Shown one piece after another: positions 36,070 through 44,453 of a stretch of 64,000 nt of DNA. Position 1 is the stretch's first letter. Every line of letters starts with the position of its first letter. The stretch is from contig DATKHY010000001.1 of assembly GCA_035544215.1 (NCBI GenBank), forward strand, positions 1 through 64,000, read 5' to 3'. A program made the translations under genes and the position numbers. The DNA is from Candidatus Binatia bacterium. Its GTDB lineage: Bacteria > Vulcanimicrobiota > Vulcanimicrobiia > Vulcanimicrobiales > Vulcanimicrobiaceae. The notes under the pieces were generated by a model. That model was not told where the DNA came from. It ran no database searches and saw nothing but the letters and a program-made list of their open reading frames with translations.

Positions 36070-37314
36070 ATGAACGCTACGTCGATTCCCGTCAATATCG
36101 GCAATACCGGGTTCATGTTGCTCTGCGCGAGTCTCGTCATGCTGATGACGCCGGGACTCGCCTTTTTTTACGGCGGCCTCGTGCAGCGCAAAAACGTCCT
36201 CACCATCATGATGCAGAGCTACATGTCGCTGGGCTGGACGACGGTCTTGTGGTTCGCCTTTGGGTATTCGGAAAGTTTCGGACCCGATTGGCATGGCATC
36301 ATCGGAAATCCGGCTACATACGCACTCTTGCGAGGCGTGACACTCCACACGATGTTCACCGGGAACGACGCCGGAATTCCTTTGGTCGTGCACATCGCCT
36401 ATCAGATGATGTTCGCGATCATTACGCCCGCTCTCATCACCGGCGCATTTGCCAACCGCGTGACGTTCAAGGCCTACTTCTTGTTTCTCACGGCCTGGCT
36501 GATCTTCGTCTACTTCCCGTTCGTACACATGCTCTGGAGCCCGAACGGGATTTTGGCGAAGTGGGGCTGCCTCGATTTTGCCGGCGGCATCGTCGTGCAC
36601 GCGTCGGCAGGCTTCGCCGCGTTGGCGTCGGTTCTGTACGTGGGCCGGCGCCATGTCATCGACAACAAGCCGCACAACGTGCCGCTCATCGCGCTCGGAA
36701 CCGGCTTGCTTTGGTTCGGCTGGTACGGATTCAACGCCGGATCGGAGCTGCGGGTCGACTCCGTTACGGCCTCGGCGTTTCTCAATACGGACATCGCGGC
36801 TTCATTCGCCGCGATTGCGTGGCTATTGGTCGAGTGGGCTCGCGGTCGCCAACCTAAATTCGTCGGTTTGCTAACGGGCGCGGTTGCCGGACTCGCGACC
36901 ATAACGCCCGCTGCGGGTTACGTTTCACCGACGACCGCCGTCATTATCGGCATTGCCGCAGGCGTCATCTGTTATTTTGCCGTCACGCTCAAGAACCAGT
37001 TAGGCTGGGACGACGCCCTGGACGTTTGGGGCGTCCATGGAGTCGGCGGATTCTTAGGTATCGTTCTGCTCGGCGTCTTTGCATCGACGCTTTGGAATCC
37101 CAACGGCGCAGACGGCTTGCTCCGCGGCAATCCGGCGTTCCTGGGCAAGCAGTTCGTTGCGGCGCTGGTCTGCAGCGCTTGGGCGTTCAGCTTCACCTAC
37201 GCGATGCTGTGGCTCATCAACCTGGTCACGCGAGTGAAGGTGGACGAGACGGCCGAGCAGCTAGGCCTCGACGTCCATCTCCACGGCGAGGAGGCTTACC
37301 CGCTCGGAATCTGA
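36070..37314 (+). CDS. amt: Ammonium transporter
   Basis: A 414-residue Amt/Mep/Rh channel with eleven predicted helices. The start at ATG 36070 follows GGAGGAAA by six bases. Signature MTPGLAFFYGGLVQRKNVLTI is present, as are the twin pore histidines (GGIVVHASAG and WGVHGVGGFLG). Carries NH4+/NH3 across the inner membrane. No glnK follows; the next gene is convergent and overlaps by 19 bases. Confidence 0.94.
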   Translation: MNATSIPVNIGNTGFMLLCASLVMLMTPGLAFFYGGLVQRKNVLTIMMQSYMSLGWTTVLWFAFGYSESFGPDWHGIIGNPATYALLRGVTLHTMFTGNDAGIPLVVHIAYQMMFAIITPALITGAFANRVTFKAYFLFLTAWLIFVYFPFVHMLWSPNGILAKWGCLDFAGGIVVHASAGFAALASVLYVGRRHVIDNKPHNVPLIALGTGLLWFGWYGFNAGSELRVDSVTASAFLNTDIAASFAAIAWLLVEWARGRQPKFVGLLTGAVAGLATITPAAGYVSPTTAVIIGIAAGVICYFAVTLKNQLGWDDALDVWGVHGVGGFLGIVLLGVFASTLWNPNGADGLLRGNPAFLGKQFVAALVCSAWAFSFTYAMLWLINLVTRVKVDETAEQLGLDVHLHGEEAYPLGI

Positions 37315-38435
37315 TCGGTTCTTCGTCGCGCTAATGATCGCGCATCTCCTGACGTACTAGCACGACGTACGACGGGCACGAGCGCAAAGCTGCTTATCGC
37401 CAGCGTCGCCAGCGAAACGGCGAACGCGGCGTCGACGATCGCCCCGCGATACGGAACTTCCGGCGGCAAGGCCAGCGCGAGTGCCAGGCACAGGCCCCCG
37501 CGCATCCCCGCGGCGCGCACGACGTCGATCCACTCGCGCGGATAGGGCCCGAGCAGCAACAGACCGCCGACCATGCCGCGAGCGACGGCGATCGCTACGA
37601 TGCACGCCACGACGAAGACGGGCTCCTGCGCAACGCGCCCGATCTGCAGCGCGGCGCCTACCATGAAGAAGACCAGGACGTTGGCGAGCAGTGCACCCAC
37701 GTCCCAGAAACGATCGACGTCGTCCGCGATGCTCAGCGTGATCCAGGAACGCTCGTAGAATCGCAGCGCGATCCCGCAGGCGATGGTCGCGAATATGCCC
37801 GACAGCTGAAGGAAGTCGGCGGCAAAGTAGGCGCCATACGCGCAGACGACCGTCGCCGCGATCTGGACTCGCACGTCCCGGCTTCCTCGCAGGATTCGCG
37901 CCGCCAGGAACGCCAAGGCGACGCCGAACGCTGCTCCGCCTGCGGCTCCGCCCAGCGTCTCGGCGGCCACGATCGCGACCGCGCCCGCGCCTGCCGGTCC
38001 CAGCGCCATCGCGGCGAGCACGCAGCGATAGAGCGCCACCGCGACCGCGTCGTTGAAGAGCGCCTCGCATTCGACGATCGTAGCCAGCGTCTTGGGAACA
38101 TTGAGCCGCCGGAACACCGCGACAACGGCGATCGGATCCGTCGCGGACAGGATCGCGCCGGCCAGCAGCGCGGGGTCGAACGGGACGCGCACGATCGCCA
38201 GCGCGCCCGCGACGAGCAGCGCCGTCAGCAGCACGCCCGGTCCGGCCAGCGTCGCGATCGCGATCCACTGCCGCCGGATCGCCCGATAGTTGAGGTTCCA
38301 GGCCGCCTCGAAGAGCAGCGCCGGCAGAAACACGTACAGCGTTGCATGGCCGAACGCATATGCGAAGCGCCCCGGCTGTATGAAGCCGTACCCGATGCCG
38401 AGGGCCACGATCACGAGGATCTGCCGCAGCTTCAC
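37296..38435 (-). CDS. Na+/H+ antiporter (CPA1 family)
   Basis: A 379-residue membrane protein with about eleven helices of the NhaP/NhaA-like Na_H_Exchanger family. The core ion-binding segments are visible: AILSATDPIAVVAVFRRL (TDP motif) and ECEALFNDAVAVALY (N-D pair). It exchanges Na+ or K+ for protons. It follows the radical SAM gene by 12 bases at the end of a long minus-strand operon; the 3' end overlaps amt. Confidence 0.88.
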   Translation of the reverse strand: MKLRQILVIVALGIGYGFIQPGRFAYAFGHATLYVFLPALLFEAAWNLNYRAIRRQWIAIATLAGPGVLLTALLVAGALAIVRVPFDPALLAGAILSATDPIAVVAVFRRLNVPKTLATIVECEALFNDAVAVALYRCVLAAMALGPAGAGAVAIVAAETLGGAAGGAAFGVALAFLAARILRGSRDVRVQIAATVVCAYGAYFAADFLQLSGIFATIACGIALRFYERSWITLSIADDVDRFWDVGALLANVLVFFMVGAALQIGRVAQEPVFVVACIVAIAVARGMVGGLLLLGPYPREWIDVVRAAGMRGGLCLALALALPPEVPYRGAIVDAAFAVSLATLAISSFALVPVVRRASTSGDARSLARRRTDQIPSG

Positions 38436-38447
38436 CGTGCCAACTCC

Positions 38448-39650
38448 CTAGTGAGTGTGCGTGAAGTTCCCCACGCCGGTCAGCGCACGCATCGCTTCGA
38501 TCGCGTGTCGCATGCCCATCGGCGCGCGCGGGCGGCCGACCGCTTCGAAATACAGAGCGGGGTCGATGTTGAGCGTTCGCGTCTGCACCAGCGCCACCGG
38601 GCAGTCGCGCAGGAACGACTCCGTCGCGGCGATTTCGTCTTCGTCGTCGGTGACGCCGGGATGTGTCAACAGATTCAGGCTCACGCGGATGCCGCGCGCG
38701 ACGGCGAGCCGAACGGAGCGCAGCACGTCCGCCAGGTCGTATCCGCGCGGGCGATAGTACGCAGCGTAGACGTGCGAGCGGAACGAATTCAGGCTGATTC
38801 GCACGGCGTCCAAGCCTGCGTCGATGCAGCGCTCGAGCGCCGCTGGCCGGCTGCCGTTCGTGTTGAGATTGACGCTGCCGTTGGCGCGCTTCCCGCGGAT
38901 GGCCTCGATCGCGCGCACCATCGTGGTGGGCCGCAGGAGCGGCTCTCCCTCGCAGCCCTGACCGAACGAGACAATGCCATTCTCGACGCGCTCGAGGTGA
39001 TGGATCGCGATGCGTGCGAGGTCCCGAACCGTCGCCTCCTCGGCGATGCGCTCTTGGGGGGACGGCATTCCCGCGTCCGGCTCCAACTCCGAAATGCAGC
39101 CGATGCAGCGCGCGTTGCACTTCGGGGATAGCGGGAGCGCCGCTTCGCCGCGCTCGAGAAACACGTTCTGCGCGGTAAAGCAGCCGTAGTCGACGGAGCA
39201 CAACGCCACTTGGCGCAACACGCGGTTGTCGGGTTCTCGCGCCAGGCGTCGTGCGACGAGTGCCTCCAGCTCGCCTTCGGCGAAGCGGCGCGGCTCCCAA
39301 TCCTCGCTCTCGTCCGTCTTCATCGCGGCCACATGAAGCCGATCGCCGATGCTGCAGGCGAATGTGTAGCCAAAGAGCGGAAGCGGCGGCGCGTCGCGCT
39401 CGGCGGCGTAAGCCGGCAGGAGCAACCGCGTGTATCCGGCCGGCAGCGCGACCGCCATTGCCGTGCGTCCTGCGATCGGCCCGATCGTCGTCAGGGGATG
39501 CCTCTGCTGCAGGAGCATCGGCATCGTCCCCTCCGGCGCCGCGATCAGTTCGTCGGCCCGCGGTTCGCGCACGAGGCCGCCGTCGGCAAGCGGAACGAGT
39601 GCCGCGTCGTACGCGATTCGTCCGCGCGCGTCGCAAGATGCGAGCGCCAT
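38448..39650 (-). CDS. Radical SAM protein
   Basis: A 400-residue protein. Residues ~1-150 form an unrecognised N-terminal domain. The radical SAM cluster is CNARCIGC (CxxxCxxC), followed by GIVSFGQGCEGEPLLRP (a GGE-like SAM-binding motif variant) and LNTNGSRPAALERCIDAGLD. It would reductively cleave SAM; the substrate is unknown. The start at ATG 39650 is one base after the dapF stop, so the two are coupled. No maturation peptide is evident next to it. Confidence 0.8.
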   Translation of the reverse strand: MALASCDARGRIAYDAALVPLADGGLVREPRADELIAAPEGTMPMLLQQRHPLTTIGPIAGRTAMAVALPAGYTRLLLPAYAAERDAPPLPLFGYTFACSIGDRLHVAAMKTDESEDWEPRRFAEGELEALVARRLAREPDNRVLRQVALCSVDYGCFTAQNVFLERGEAALPLSPKCNARCIGCISELEPDAGMPSPQERIAEEATVRDLARIAIHHLERVENGIVSFGQGCEGEPLLRPTTMVRAIEAIRGKRANGSVNLNTNGSRPAALERCIDAGLDAVRISLNSFRSHVYAAYYRPRGYDLADVLRSVRLAVARGIRVSLNLLTHPGVTDDEDEIAATESFLRDCPVALVQTRTLNIDPALYFEAVGRPRAPMGMRHAIEAMRALTGVGNFTHTH

Positions 39651-39651
39651 A

Positions 39652-40428
39652 TTAGACTTGCACGTAGGTGTCGAAGACCCGTGTCGCCGGGCCCGTGAGA
39701 TATGCGTCTCCCGCGCCGTCCCACTCGACGACGAGCCTCCCGCCCGGAACGAACACCTCGACCGGCGAGCTCGCCATTCCTCGCTGCAACGCGACGGCCG
39801 CGGACGCGACCGCTCCCGTTCCACAGGCCATCGTCGAGCCCACGCCGCGCTCCCAGTGGCGCACGCGTAGCGCGCCTCTACCCTGCGATGCCGCGACGTG
39901 CACGTTCGTGCCGGACGGGAACGCGGGCTCCTCTTGGATCCGCGCGGCGAGCGCGACGAGGTCGACGGCGTCGACGTCGGCCGCGAAGCCGACGACGTGC
40001 GGATTGCCGAGGTCGACGAACCAAGCCTCGTCGAGCGCGGTTAGCGCAATCGGCTCGATCCGCGGGCGTCCCATCGCGACGCGCACCAGATACTCCGGCT
40101 CGCGCGTCACGATCTCGGCACGCACGACGGCGCCCCCGGTCTCGAATGCAATCGGGCTCGGCTGACCGGTCTCGTCCAGCCAACGCGCCGCGCAGCGGAT
40201 TCCGTTGCCGCACATCTCCGCCTGCGTCCCGTCGGCGTTGATCGTCAGCATGCGAATGTCTGCGTGCGCCGACGATTCGAGGGCGATTAGGCCGTCGGCC
40301 CCGACGCCGGCATGACGATCGCACACCCAGCGCGCGAATCCCGCCAGGTCGCGTAGCGGCGCGGCTCGTCGGTCGAGAATGACGAAGTCGTTGTGCGCCC
40401 CGTGCATCTTCGTGAGTGGAACGCGCAT
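39652..40428 (-). CDS. dapF: Diaminopimelate epimerase
   Basis: A 258-residue DapF with both catalytic cysteines in place: AEMCGNGIRC in the first half and MACGTGAVASA in the second. Other signatures: KMHGAHNDFVILD and VDLGNPHVV. It interconverts LL- and meso-diaminopimelate for lysine and peptidoglycan. The ATG at 40428 overlaps the miaA stop (TAATG). Confidence 0.95.
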   Translation of the reverse strand: MRVPLTKMHGAHNDFVILDRRAAPLRDLAGFARWVCDRHAGVGADGLIALESSAHADIRMLTINADGTQAEMCGNGIRCAARWLDETGQPSPIAFETGGAVVRAEIVTREPEYLVRVAMGRPRIEPIALTALDEAWFVDLGNPHVVGFAADVDAVDLVALAARIQEEPAFPSGTNVHVAASQGRGALRVRHWERGVGSTMACGTGAVASAAVALQRGMASSPVEVFVPGGRLVVEWDGAGDAYLTGPATRVFDTYVQV

Positions 40429-41336
40429 TATTCGCGCTTCGCAGACCAGTTCAGCTTTTCCCGTACTTGCTGCGCGACGGACTCAGGCCGCAGCCACAGC
40501 GTCGCCGCCTCGCCGCGAAACCAGGCGCGCTGACGGCGCGCGTAACGGCGCGTCGCTCGATCGAGGCCGTTGCGAAGTTCGGCGAGCGTGCACCAACCGC
40601 GCAGGTACGAGAAGGCCTGCGGATAGCCGACCGCGTTCGCGGCAGCCGCGCCGCTTCCGACGCGCTCCGCCTCGTCGAGCAATCCCGCGTCCAGCATTCG
40701 AGTCGTGCGCTGCGCGATGCGCCGATCGACCTCGCTCCAGGGAACCTCCAGAAAGACGAGCATCCACGGAATGCCCTCGCTCGAAAGCGTGCGTCGTGGC
40801 GCCGCCAGTCCGGTGGCGTCCGATGCGCCGAGTGCGATCTCGAGCGCGCGTAGCACGCGGTACGTATCGGACGCGTGCAGCTGCGCCGCCCGCGCCGCGT
40901 CGTGGAGGGCGAGCCAGCCGTGCAACAATTCCGGTGGATGGAGCAGCGCCTCACGTGCGAGGCGCGCGCGCAGTACATCGTCGTGGCGACGCGCCAGGTC
41001 GACGCCGCCCGTGAGCGCGCGGATATAGAACCCGGTGCCGCCGACGACGATGGCCCGCTTGCCGCGGCGGAGAATGCCGCCGATGGCATCGACCGCGTCG
41101 CTCGCGAAGCGCGCGGCGGAGTAGCGCTCGGCCGGATCGAGGAAGCCGACGAGGTGGTGCCGCGCCGCATCGAGTTGCTCCGCCGAAGGCGCCGCCGTGC
41201 CGATCGGCATGTCCCTGTATATCTGCCGCGAATCCGCTCCGACGATCTCGGCATCGAATTCGCGGGCGAGGTCGATGCCGAGCTCCGTCTTGCCGCTGGC
41301 AGTCGCACCCGCGAGGATGAGGACGCCGTCAGGCAC
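40428..41336 (-). CDS. miaA: tRNA dimethylallyltransferase
   Basis: A 302-residue MiaA. P-loop GATASGKTELGIDLA, DSRQIYRDMPIGTA, HHLVGFLDP, VVGGTGFYIRAL and the DxxxxxRxxRALEI-type block (SDTYRVLRALEI) are all present. It puts the isopentenyl group on A37 of tRNAs reading UNN codons, the substrate that MiaB (52447-53898) then methylthiolates. GTG 41336 overlaps mutL by eight bases. Confidence 0.95.
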   Translation of the reverse strand: MPDGVLILAGATASGKTELGIDLAREFDAEIVGADSRQIYRDMPIGTAAPSAEQLDAARHHLVGFLDPAERYSAARFASDAVDAIGGILRRGKRAIVVGGTGFYIRALTGGVDLARRHDDVLRARLAREALLHPPELLHGWLALHDAARAAQLHASDTYRVLRALEIALGASDATGLAAPRRTLSSEGIPWMLVFLEVPWSEVDRRIAQRTTRMLDAGLLDEAERVGSGAAAANAVGYPQAFSYLRGWCTLAELRNGLDRATRRYARRQRAWFRGEAATLWLRPESVAQQVREKLNWSAKRE

Positions 41337-42954
41337 GCTTGAACATGCGCGCGATCTCGTCGGGGCTCAAACGCACCATCGTCGGCCGGCCGTGCGGGCA
41401 GTGCATGGGATTTCGGCAGCCCTGCAGGCGCTCGAGCAGGCTCGTCATCTCCGGGTCGCCGAGCGGCTCGCCGGCGCGCGTTACCGAGTGACACGCGAGC
41501 GACGCCCACACGCGTTCGCGCACGCTGCGCTGCTTCGGTTCGTCGCTCAAGTCGTCGAGGAACTCGTTCAAGTCGAAGGCTCGGGCGCCGTATCCGGCGG
41601 GCGTCGCGACGATGCGATACGAGCGCTCCCCGAACGGCTCGATCTCTAGGCCGCCTTCGCGCAGCGCCTCGAGCGCGCCGTCCAGAGCGGCACTCCGCAC
41701 GGCGTCGAGCTCGACGACGTGCGGTACGAGAAGCGGCTCGCTGGGCGTACGCTCGCCGTTGCCGGCCGCGGCGATGGCCTCATACGCGATGCGCTCGTGC
41801 GCGGCGTGCTGGTCGATCAAGAGCAGCCCCTCGCCGTCGCTCGCGAGGATGAACGTTCGGTGCAGCTGTGCGAGGACGCGTAAGCCGCCGTCGCCGGCCG
41901 CCGGAGCGAACGAGATGGCCGAAGCGCTTTCAGAATCGGTGTATTGCGCGAACCGACCGCGAGCGTGATTGGTAAGTGTTGCCGCGATGCTGCGGCGCAC
42001 CGAGTCGAAGACTTGGCTTGAGTAGCGCAGCCGAACGTCGCTCTTCGTGGGATGCACGTTGGCATCGACGTGTTCCGGCGGAAGCGTCAACTGCAGCACA
42101 CCATATGGATGGCGACCGAGCATCGCAAAGGTCGAGTAGCCGCTGGTCCACGCGCCGGCCAACAGCGTGCTGCGCAACAGCCGCCCGTTCACGAAGAGCA
42201 GCTGCATCCGGCGATCGGGGCGGTCGTAGCCGGGCGCGCTGACGAAGCCGCTCAACGTGCCCTCGAGCGTGCGCGCTGCGCTGCCGTCAAGCGGCAGCAG
42301 CGTCTGCATCGCCTGGCGTCCGAACACCATCGCGAGCCGTTCCCGCTCTTCCGCGCTGGCCGGCATCACCCAGACTTCCTTGCCATCGTGCCGCAGGGTG
42401 AACGCGATCCCGGGGTACGCTAGCGCGAAGCTCGACAACCAGGACGAGATCCGATTGAATTCTGCGCTTGGCGCGCGCAGATACTCGCGGCGCACCGGCA
42501 GTTCCTCGAACAGACCCGCGACGCGGACGCGCGTGCCCACTGGCGCAGCCGCGGGTTCGACTGCGCCGACCGCTTCGGCAAAGGCGGTAACCCGCGCGCC
42601 GACCTCGTCGCTCCGCGGCCGCGAGACGATCTCCGTTCTCGCGACCGCCGCGATCGAGGCGAGGCCCTCGCCACGAAAGCCGAGCGTCGCGATCGATTCC
42701 AGTTGGGCGGCCGTCGTCAACTTGCTCGTGGCGTGCCGGCGCGGCGCGAGCGATAACTCCCCAGCCGGAATGCCGGCGCCGTCGTCGATGACCTCGATCA
42801 CATCAAGGCCACCCTTCTCGACGTTGACGGTAATCCGCGTCGCCCCAGCATCGACCGCGTTCTCGACGAGCTCCTTGACGATCGAGGCCGGACGCTCGAT
42901 GATCTCGCCGGCGGCGATCTGCCCGATCGTTATCGCGTCCAACCTTTGGATCAT
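41329..42954 (-). CDS. mutL: DNA mismatch repair protein MutL
   Basis: A 541-residue MutL. N-terminal GHKL ATPase motifs: IAAGEIIERPASIVKELVEN, DDGAGI, GFRGEGLASI. The C-terminal domain carries the metal-dependent nicking motif LIDQHAAHERIAYE (DQHA-x2-E-x4-E), plus ACHSVTRAGEPL and CPHGRPT, so this MutL should be an endonuclease and no MutH is needed. ATG 42954 overlaps the stop of the upstream transporter as ATGA. Confidence 0.95.
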   Translation of the reverse strand: MIQRLDAITIGQIAAGEIIERPASIVKELVENAVDAGATRITVNVEKGGLDVIEVIDDGAGIPAGELSLAPRRHATSKLTTAAQLESIATLGFRGEGLASIAAVARTEIVSRPRSDEVGARVTAFAEAVGAVEPAAAPVGTRVRVAGLFEELPVRREYLRAPSAEFNRISSWLSSFALAYPGIAFTLRHDGKEVWVMPASAEERERLAMVFGRQAMQTLLPLDGSAARTLEGTLSGFVSAPGYDRPDRRMQLLFVNGRLLRSTLLAGAWTSGYSTFAMLGRHPYGVLQLTLPPEHVDANVHPTKSDVRLRYSSQVFDSVRRSIAATLTNHARGRFAQYTDSESASAISFAPAAGDGGLRVLAQLHRTFILASDGEGLLLIDQHAAHERIAYEAIAAAGNGERTPSEPLLVPHVVELDAVRSAALDGALEALREGGLEIEPFGERSYRIVATPAGYGARAFDLNEFLDDLSDEPKQRSVRERVWASLACHSVTRAGEPLGDPEMTSLLERLQGCRNPMHCPHGRPTMVRLSPDEIARMFKRA

Positions 42955-43574
42955 TCCGGTGACCATACGAGAAACACGACGCCAACGACTGCTATGACCG
43001 CGCCGCTGATCACCTCGCCGTACCTTTCGAACGGTCCAAGCGACAGACGCGCGAGAGCGGCGCGCGAAGAGACGCAGACCACGACGTACGTGGTGATGGT
43101 GCTGATCGCAAAGCACGCAGCCATCGCGGCGAGCAATCCGGCACCGAATCGGGCGGCCGCGAAAAAAGCCGGGATCCCCTCGACCATTGGAGATGAGCCG
43201 AGAATGATCAGCAGCGCCGTGCTGGTTTTGCCGGCGGCCGCGGACTGGGCATGCGGCTCGGCGCGCATCTCGCGCAACGACGCGATTACGATCCATAGGC
43301 CGAACGCGACGAGTGCGAAGCCCGCGAGGATCGATACGACGTTGCCAAGCCGAACCGCCAGCGCTACGCCGCCAAGCCATACGACGACGCCGATGGCGAG
43401 CGTAGACACGGCGTGGCCGAGCCCAGCGATAGCCGCGGCGCCGGCCGTCCGCGCCGCGGTCCAGTTGAACCGCCGCGCGGCGACGGCGATCGGCAGCCAA
43501 TGGTCCGGAACGAGCGTATGTAAGACGCCGACCGCAACGACGGCGCCGAGCAACAGCGCCGGGCCGAACGTCAC
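42951..43574 (-). CDS. NicO/RcnA-like metal exporter
   Basis: A 207-residue membrane protein with six predicted helices. The first helix pair contains LHTLVPDHWLP, an H-x-L-x-P-D-H motif typical of the NicO (nickel/cobalt) and related urease-accessory or TauE-like transporters. A second His lies in GLGHAVSTLAIG. It is encoded directly behind an RcnR-type repressor with a GTGA overlap, which strongly suggests export of Ni(II), Co(II) or a similar metal. Specificity is inferred from the repressor. It lacks the His-rich loop of E. coli RcnA. Confidence 0.72.
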   Translation of the reverse strand: MTFGPALLLGAVVAVGVLHTLVPDHWLPIAVAARRFNWTAARTAGAAAIAGLGHAVSTLAIGVVVWLGGVALAVRLGNVVSILAGFALVAFGLWIVIASLREMRAEPHAQSAAAGKTSTALLIILGSSPMVEGIPAFFAAARFGAGLLAAMAACFAISTITTYVVVCVSSRAALARLSLGPFERYGEVISGAVIAVVGVVFLVWSPE

Positions 43575-43840
43575 CGCAAGTAGGTCCTGACGACTTCCAG
43601 CAACTCTTCCGCCGCGCTCACCTGAGCGCGCGCCTTGGAGGTCAGGACGTGCGTCCTAACGTGTTCCTCGAGCACCTCGGACATCAACGCGTTCATCGCC
43701 CCGCGCGCGGCGGCGATGCGCTGCAGGACGACCCCGCAGCCGGCCTCGGACTCGAGCGCTCGCTCGACTCCCTCGATCTGTCCGCGGATGCGGCGGACCC
43801 GGTTCAAAAGTTGCGTCTTCTTTATGATCGTATGACTCAC
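43571..43840 (-). CDS. RcnR-type metal-sensing repressor (CsoR/RcnR/FrmR family)
   Basis: An 89-residue all-helical repressor. Candidate ligands sit exactly at the RcnR positions: His3 (SHTI), Cys35, His60 and His64, whereas FrmR has Pro2 and no His64 and CsoR uses a Cys-His-Cys set. The middle helix LQRIAAARGAMNALMSEV is the family hallmark. Metal binding should relieve repression. GTG 43840. A palindromic operator lies 26 bases upstream and the exporter gene is translationally coupled downstream. Confidence 0.85.
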   Translation of the reverse strand: MSHTIIKKTQLLNRVRRIRGQIEGVERALESEAGCGVVLQRIAAARGAMNALMSEVLEEHVRTHVLTSKARAQVSAAEELLEVVRTYLR

Positions 43841-43865
43841 GCGCCCCGCTTCTCGCCACCGCCTC

Positions 43866-43884
43866 TATACCCTCTGGGGGTATA
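43866..43884. promoter_or_regulatory. CsoR/RcnR-type operator
   Basis: A 19-base inverted repeat, TATACCC-N5-GGGTATA, with a G-rich centre. It resembles operators of this repressor family (AT ends, G/C tract centre) and overlaps a likely -10 element (TATAGA on the minus strand) of the repressor gene. It also ends 8 bases from the -35 box of the rightward Mg2+-riboswitch promoter. Confidence 0.65.
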
Positions 43885-43892
43885 TGCCGGGG

Positions 43893-43920
43893 TTGACAAA
43901 CGTGCCTTGGGGAGTATCCT
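43893..43920 (+). promoter_or_regulatory. Promoter of the M-box operon
   Basis: -35 TTGACA (43893-43898), 16-bp spacer, -10 TATCCT (43915-43920). Transcription would start at about 43926, right at the 5' end of the riboswitch. Confidence 0.6.
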
Positions 43921-43925
43921 GGTTG

Positions 43926-44105
43926 AGGATTCCTCGTTAGGTGAGGCGTCTGCACGAAAGAATGCCGCTGCCCGGAAAGGTCGAGAGACCCCAACGGGTG
44001 ACCAGATCCCGCCGAATCAAGGCGGAATCTAACGCGGCTGGCCCCGAGCGGAGTCGAAGGGCCGACGTTGTGCAGTGCTAAAGCTCGACACTGAGGGAGA
44101 TGGCG
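43926..44105 (+). promoter_or_regulatory. M-box (ykoK) Mg2+ riboswitch
   Basis: The conserved M-box core is present in order: GTTAGGTGAGGCG, GCCGCTGCCCGGAAAGG, GAGACCCCAACGGGTGACCAG, and later AATCTAACGCGGCTGG and GACACTGAGGGAG. These match the ykoK/mgtE leader family, which folds when Mg2+ is plentiful. A variable arm at about 44040-44067 contains GGCCC/GGGCC and resembles a REP-type repeat. A strong terminator follows at 44130. Genes downstream encode an outer-membrane barrel, an Nramp-related transporter and an MgtC remnant, as expected for Mg2+ control. Exact ends are approximate. Confidence 0.88.
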
Positions 44106-44129
44106 CGGCCAGCCGCGCGAAGTTTCTCG

Positions 44130-44165
44130 AACTGTCGGCCTGCGAGGAGCAGCGACAGTTTTTTT
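44130..44165 (+). terminator. Intrinsic terminator, expression platform of the M-box
   Basis: Stem AACTGTCG/CGACAGTT (8 bp) with inner CTGC/GCAG pairing and a run of seven T. It stands between the riboswitch and the genes, so it is the likely switch: high Mg2+ should favour termination. Confidence 0.8.
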
Positions 44166-44194
44166 ATTGCTGAGAAAGGGGGTGATGCCTCGCC

Positions 44195-44287
44195 ATGGAC
44201 GACGGCCCAGACAGTCGATATCGTAAGCGGCTCGCGATGCGCCGCCTTCACCTGCCGTGTCCGTCCGCTCGGCGCGGCAAACCGTAA
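44195..44287 (+). CDS. Possible 30-residue Arg/Pro-rich leader peptide
   Basis: ATG 44195 to TAA 44285-44287, preceded by AAAGGGGG about 12 bases upstream. The product is rich in Arg (8) and has four Pro. No domain. It sits after the riboswitch terminator and before the next ORF, where a regulatory uORF would be expected. No homology can be judged from here; it may be untranslated. Confidence 0.3.
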   Translation: MDDGPDSRYRKRLAMRRLHLPCPSARRGKP

Positions 44288-44307
44288 AGCAATAGGAGGA
44301 ACGTGTC

Positions 44308-44445
44308 ATGAAGGGGTTTCTGGCATTTCTGCACACCGTCGGACTCACGCTGCGCCCGATCGGGACTTACCACGACGATTCGCTTCGCGCGAATCAGGGA
44401 GATCGCACCCCCAGCTTTAGCTTTTGGCGAGCTCTCGTTAGCTAG
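44308..44445 (+). CDS. 45-residue small protein in the M-box operon
   Basis: ATG 44308 has an excellent AGGAGGA site eight bases upstream. The product begins MKGFLAFLHTVGLTLRPIG, continues hydrophilic (YHDDSLRANQGDR) and ends FWRALVS. It stops 8 bases before the start used for the outer-membrane protein. Two readings are open: a genuine small or leader protein, or the true N-terminus of the next gene separated by a frameshift (FWRALVS would serve as the missing basic n-region of its signal peptide). Confidence 0.55.
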   Translation: MKGFLAFLHTVGLTLRPIGTYHDDSLRANQGDRTPSFSFWRALVS

Positions 44446-44453
44446 GGGTCTCG

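Noticed and set aside
44100-44420. 106-codon rightward ORF through the riboswitch terminator
   Set aside because: It crosses the terminator hairpin and T-run and conflicts with the ORF at 44308, which has the better ribosome site.
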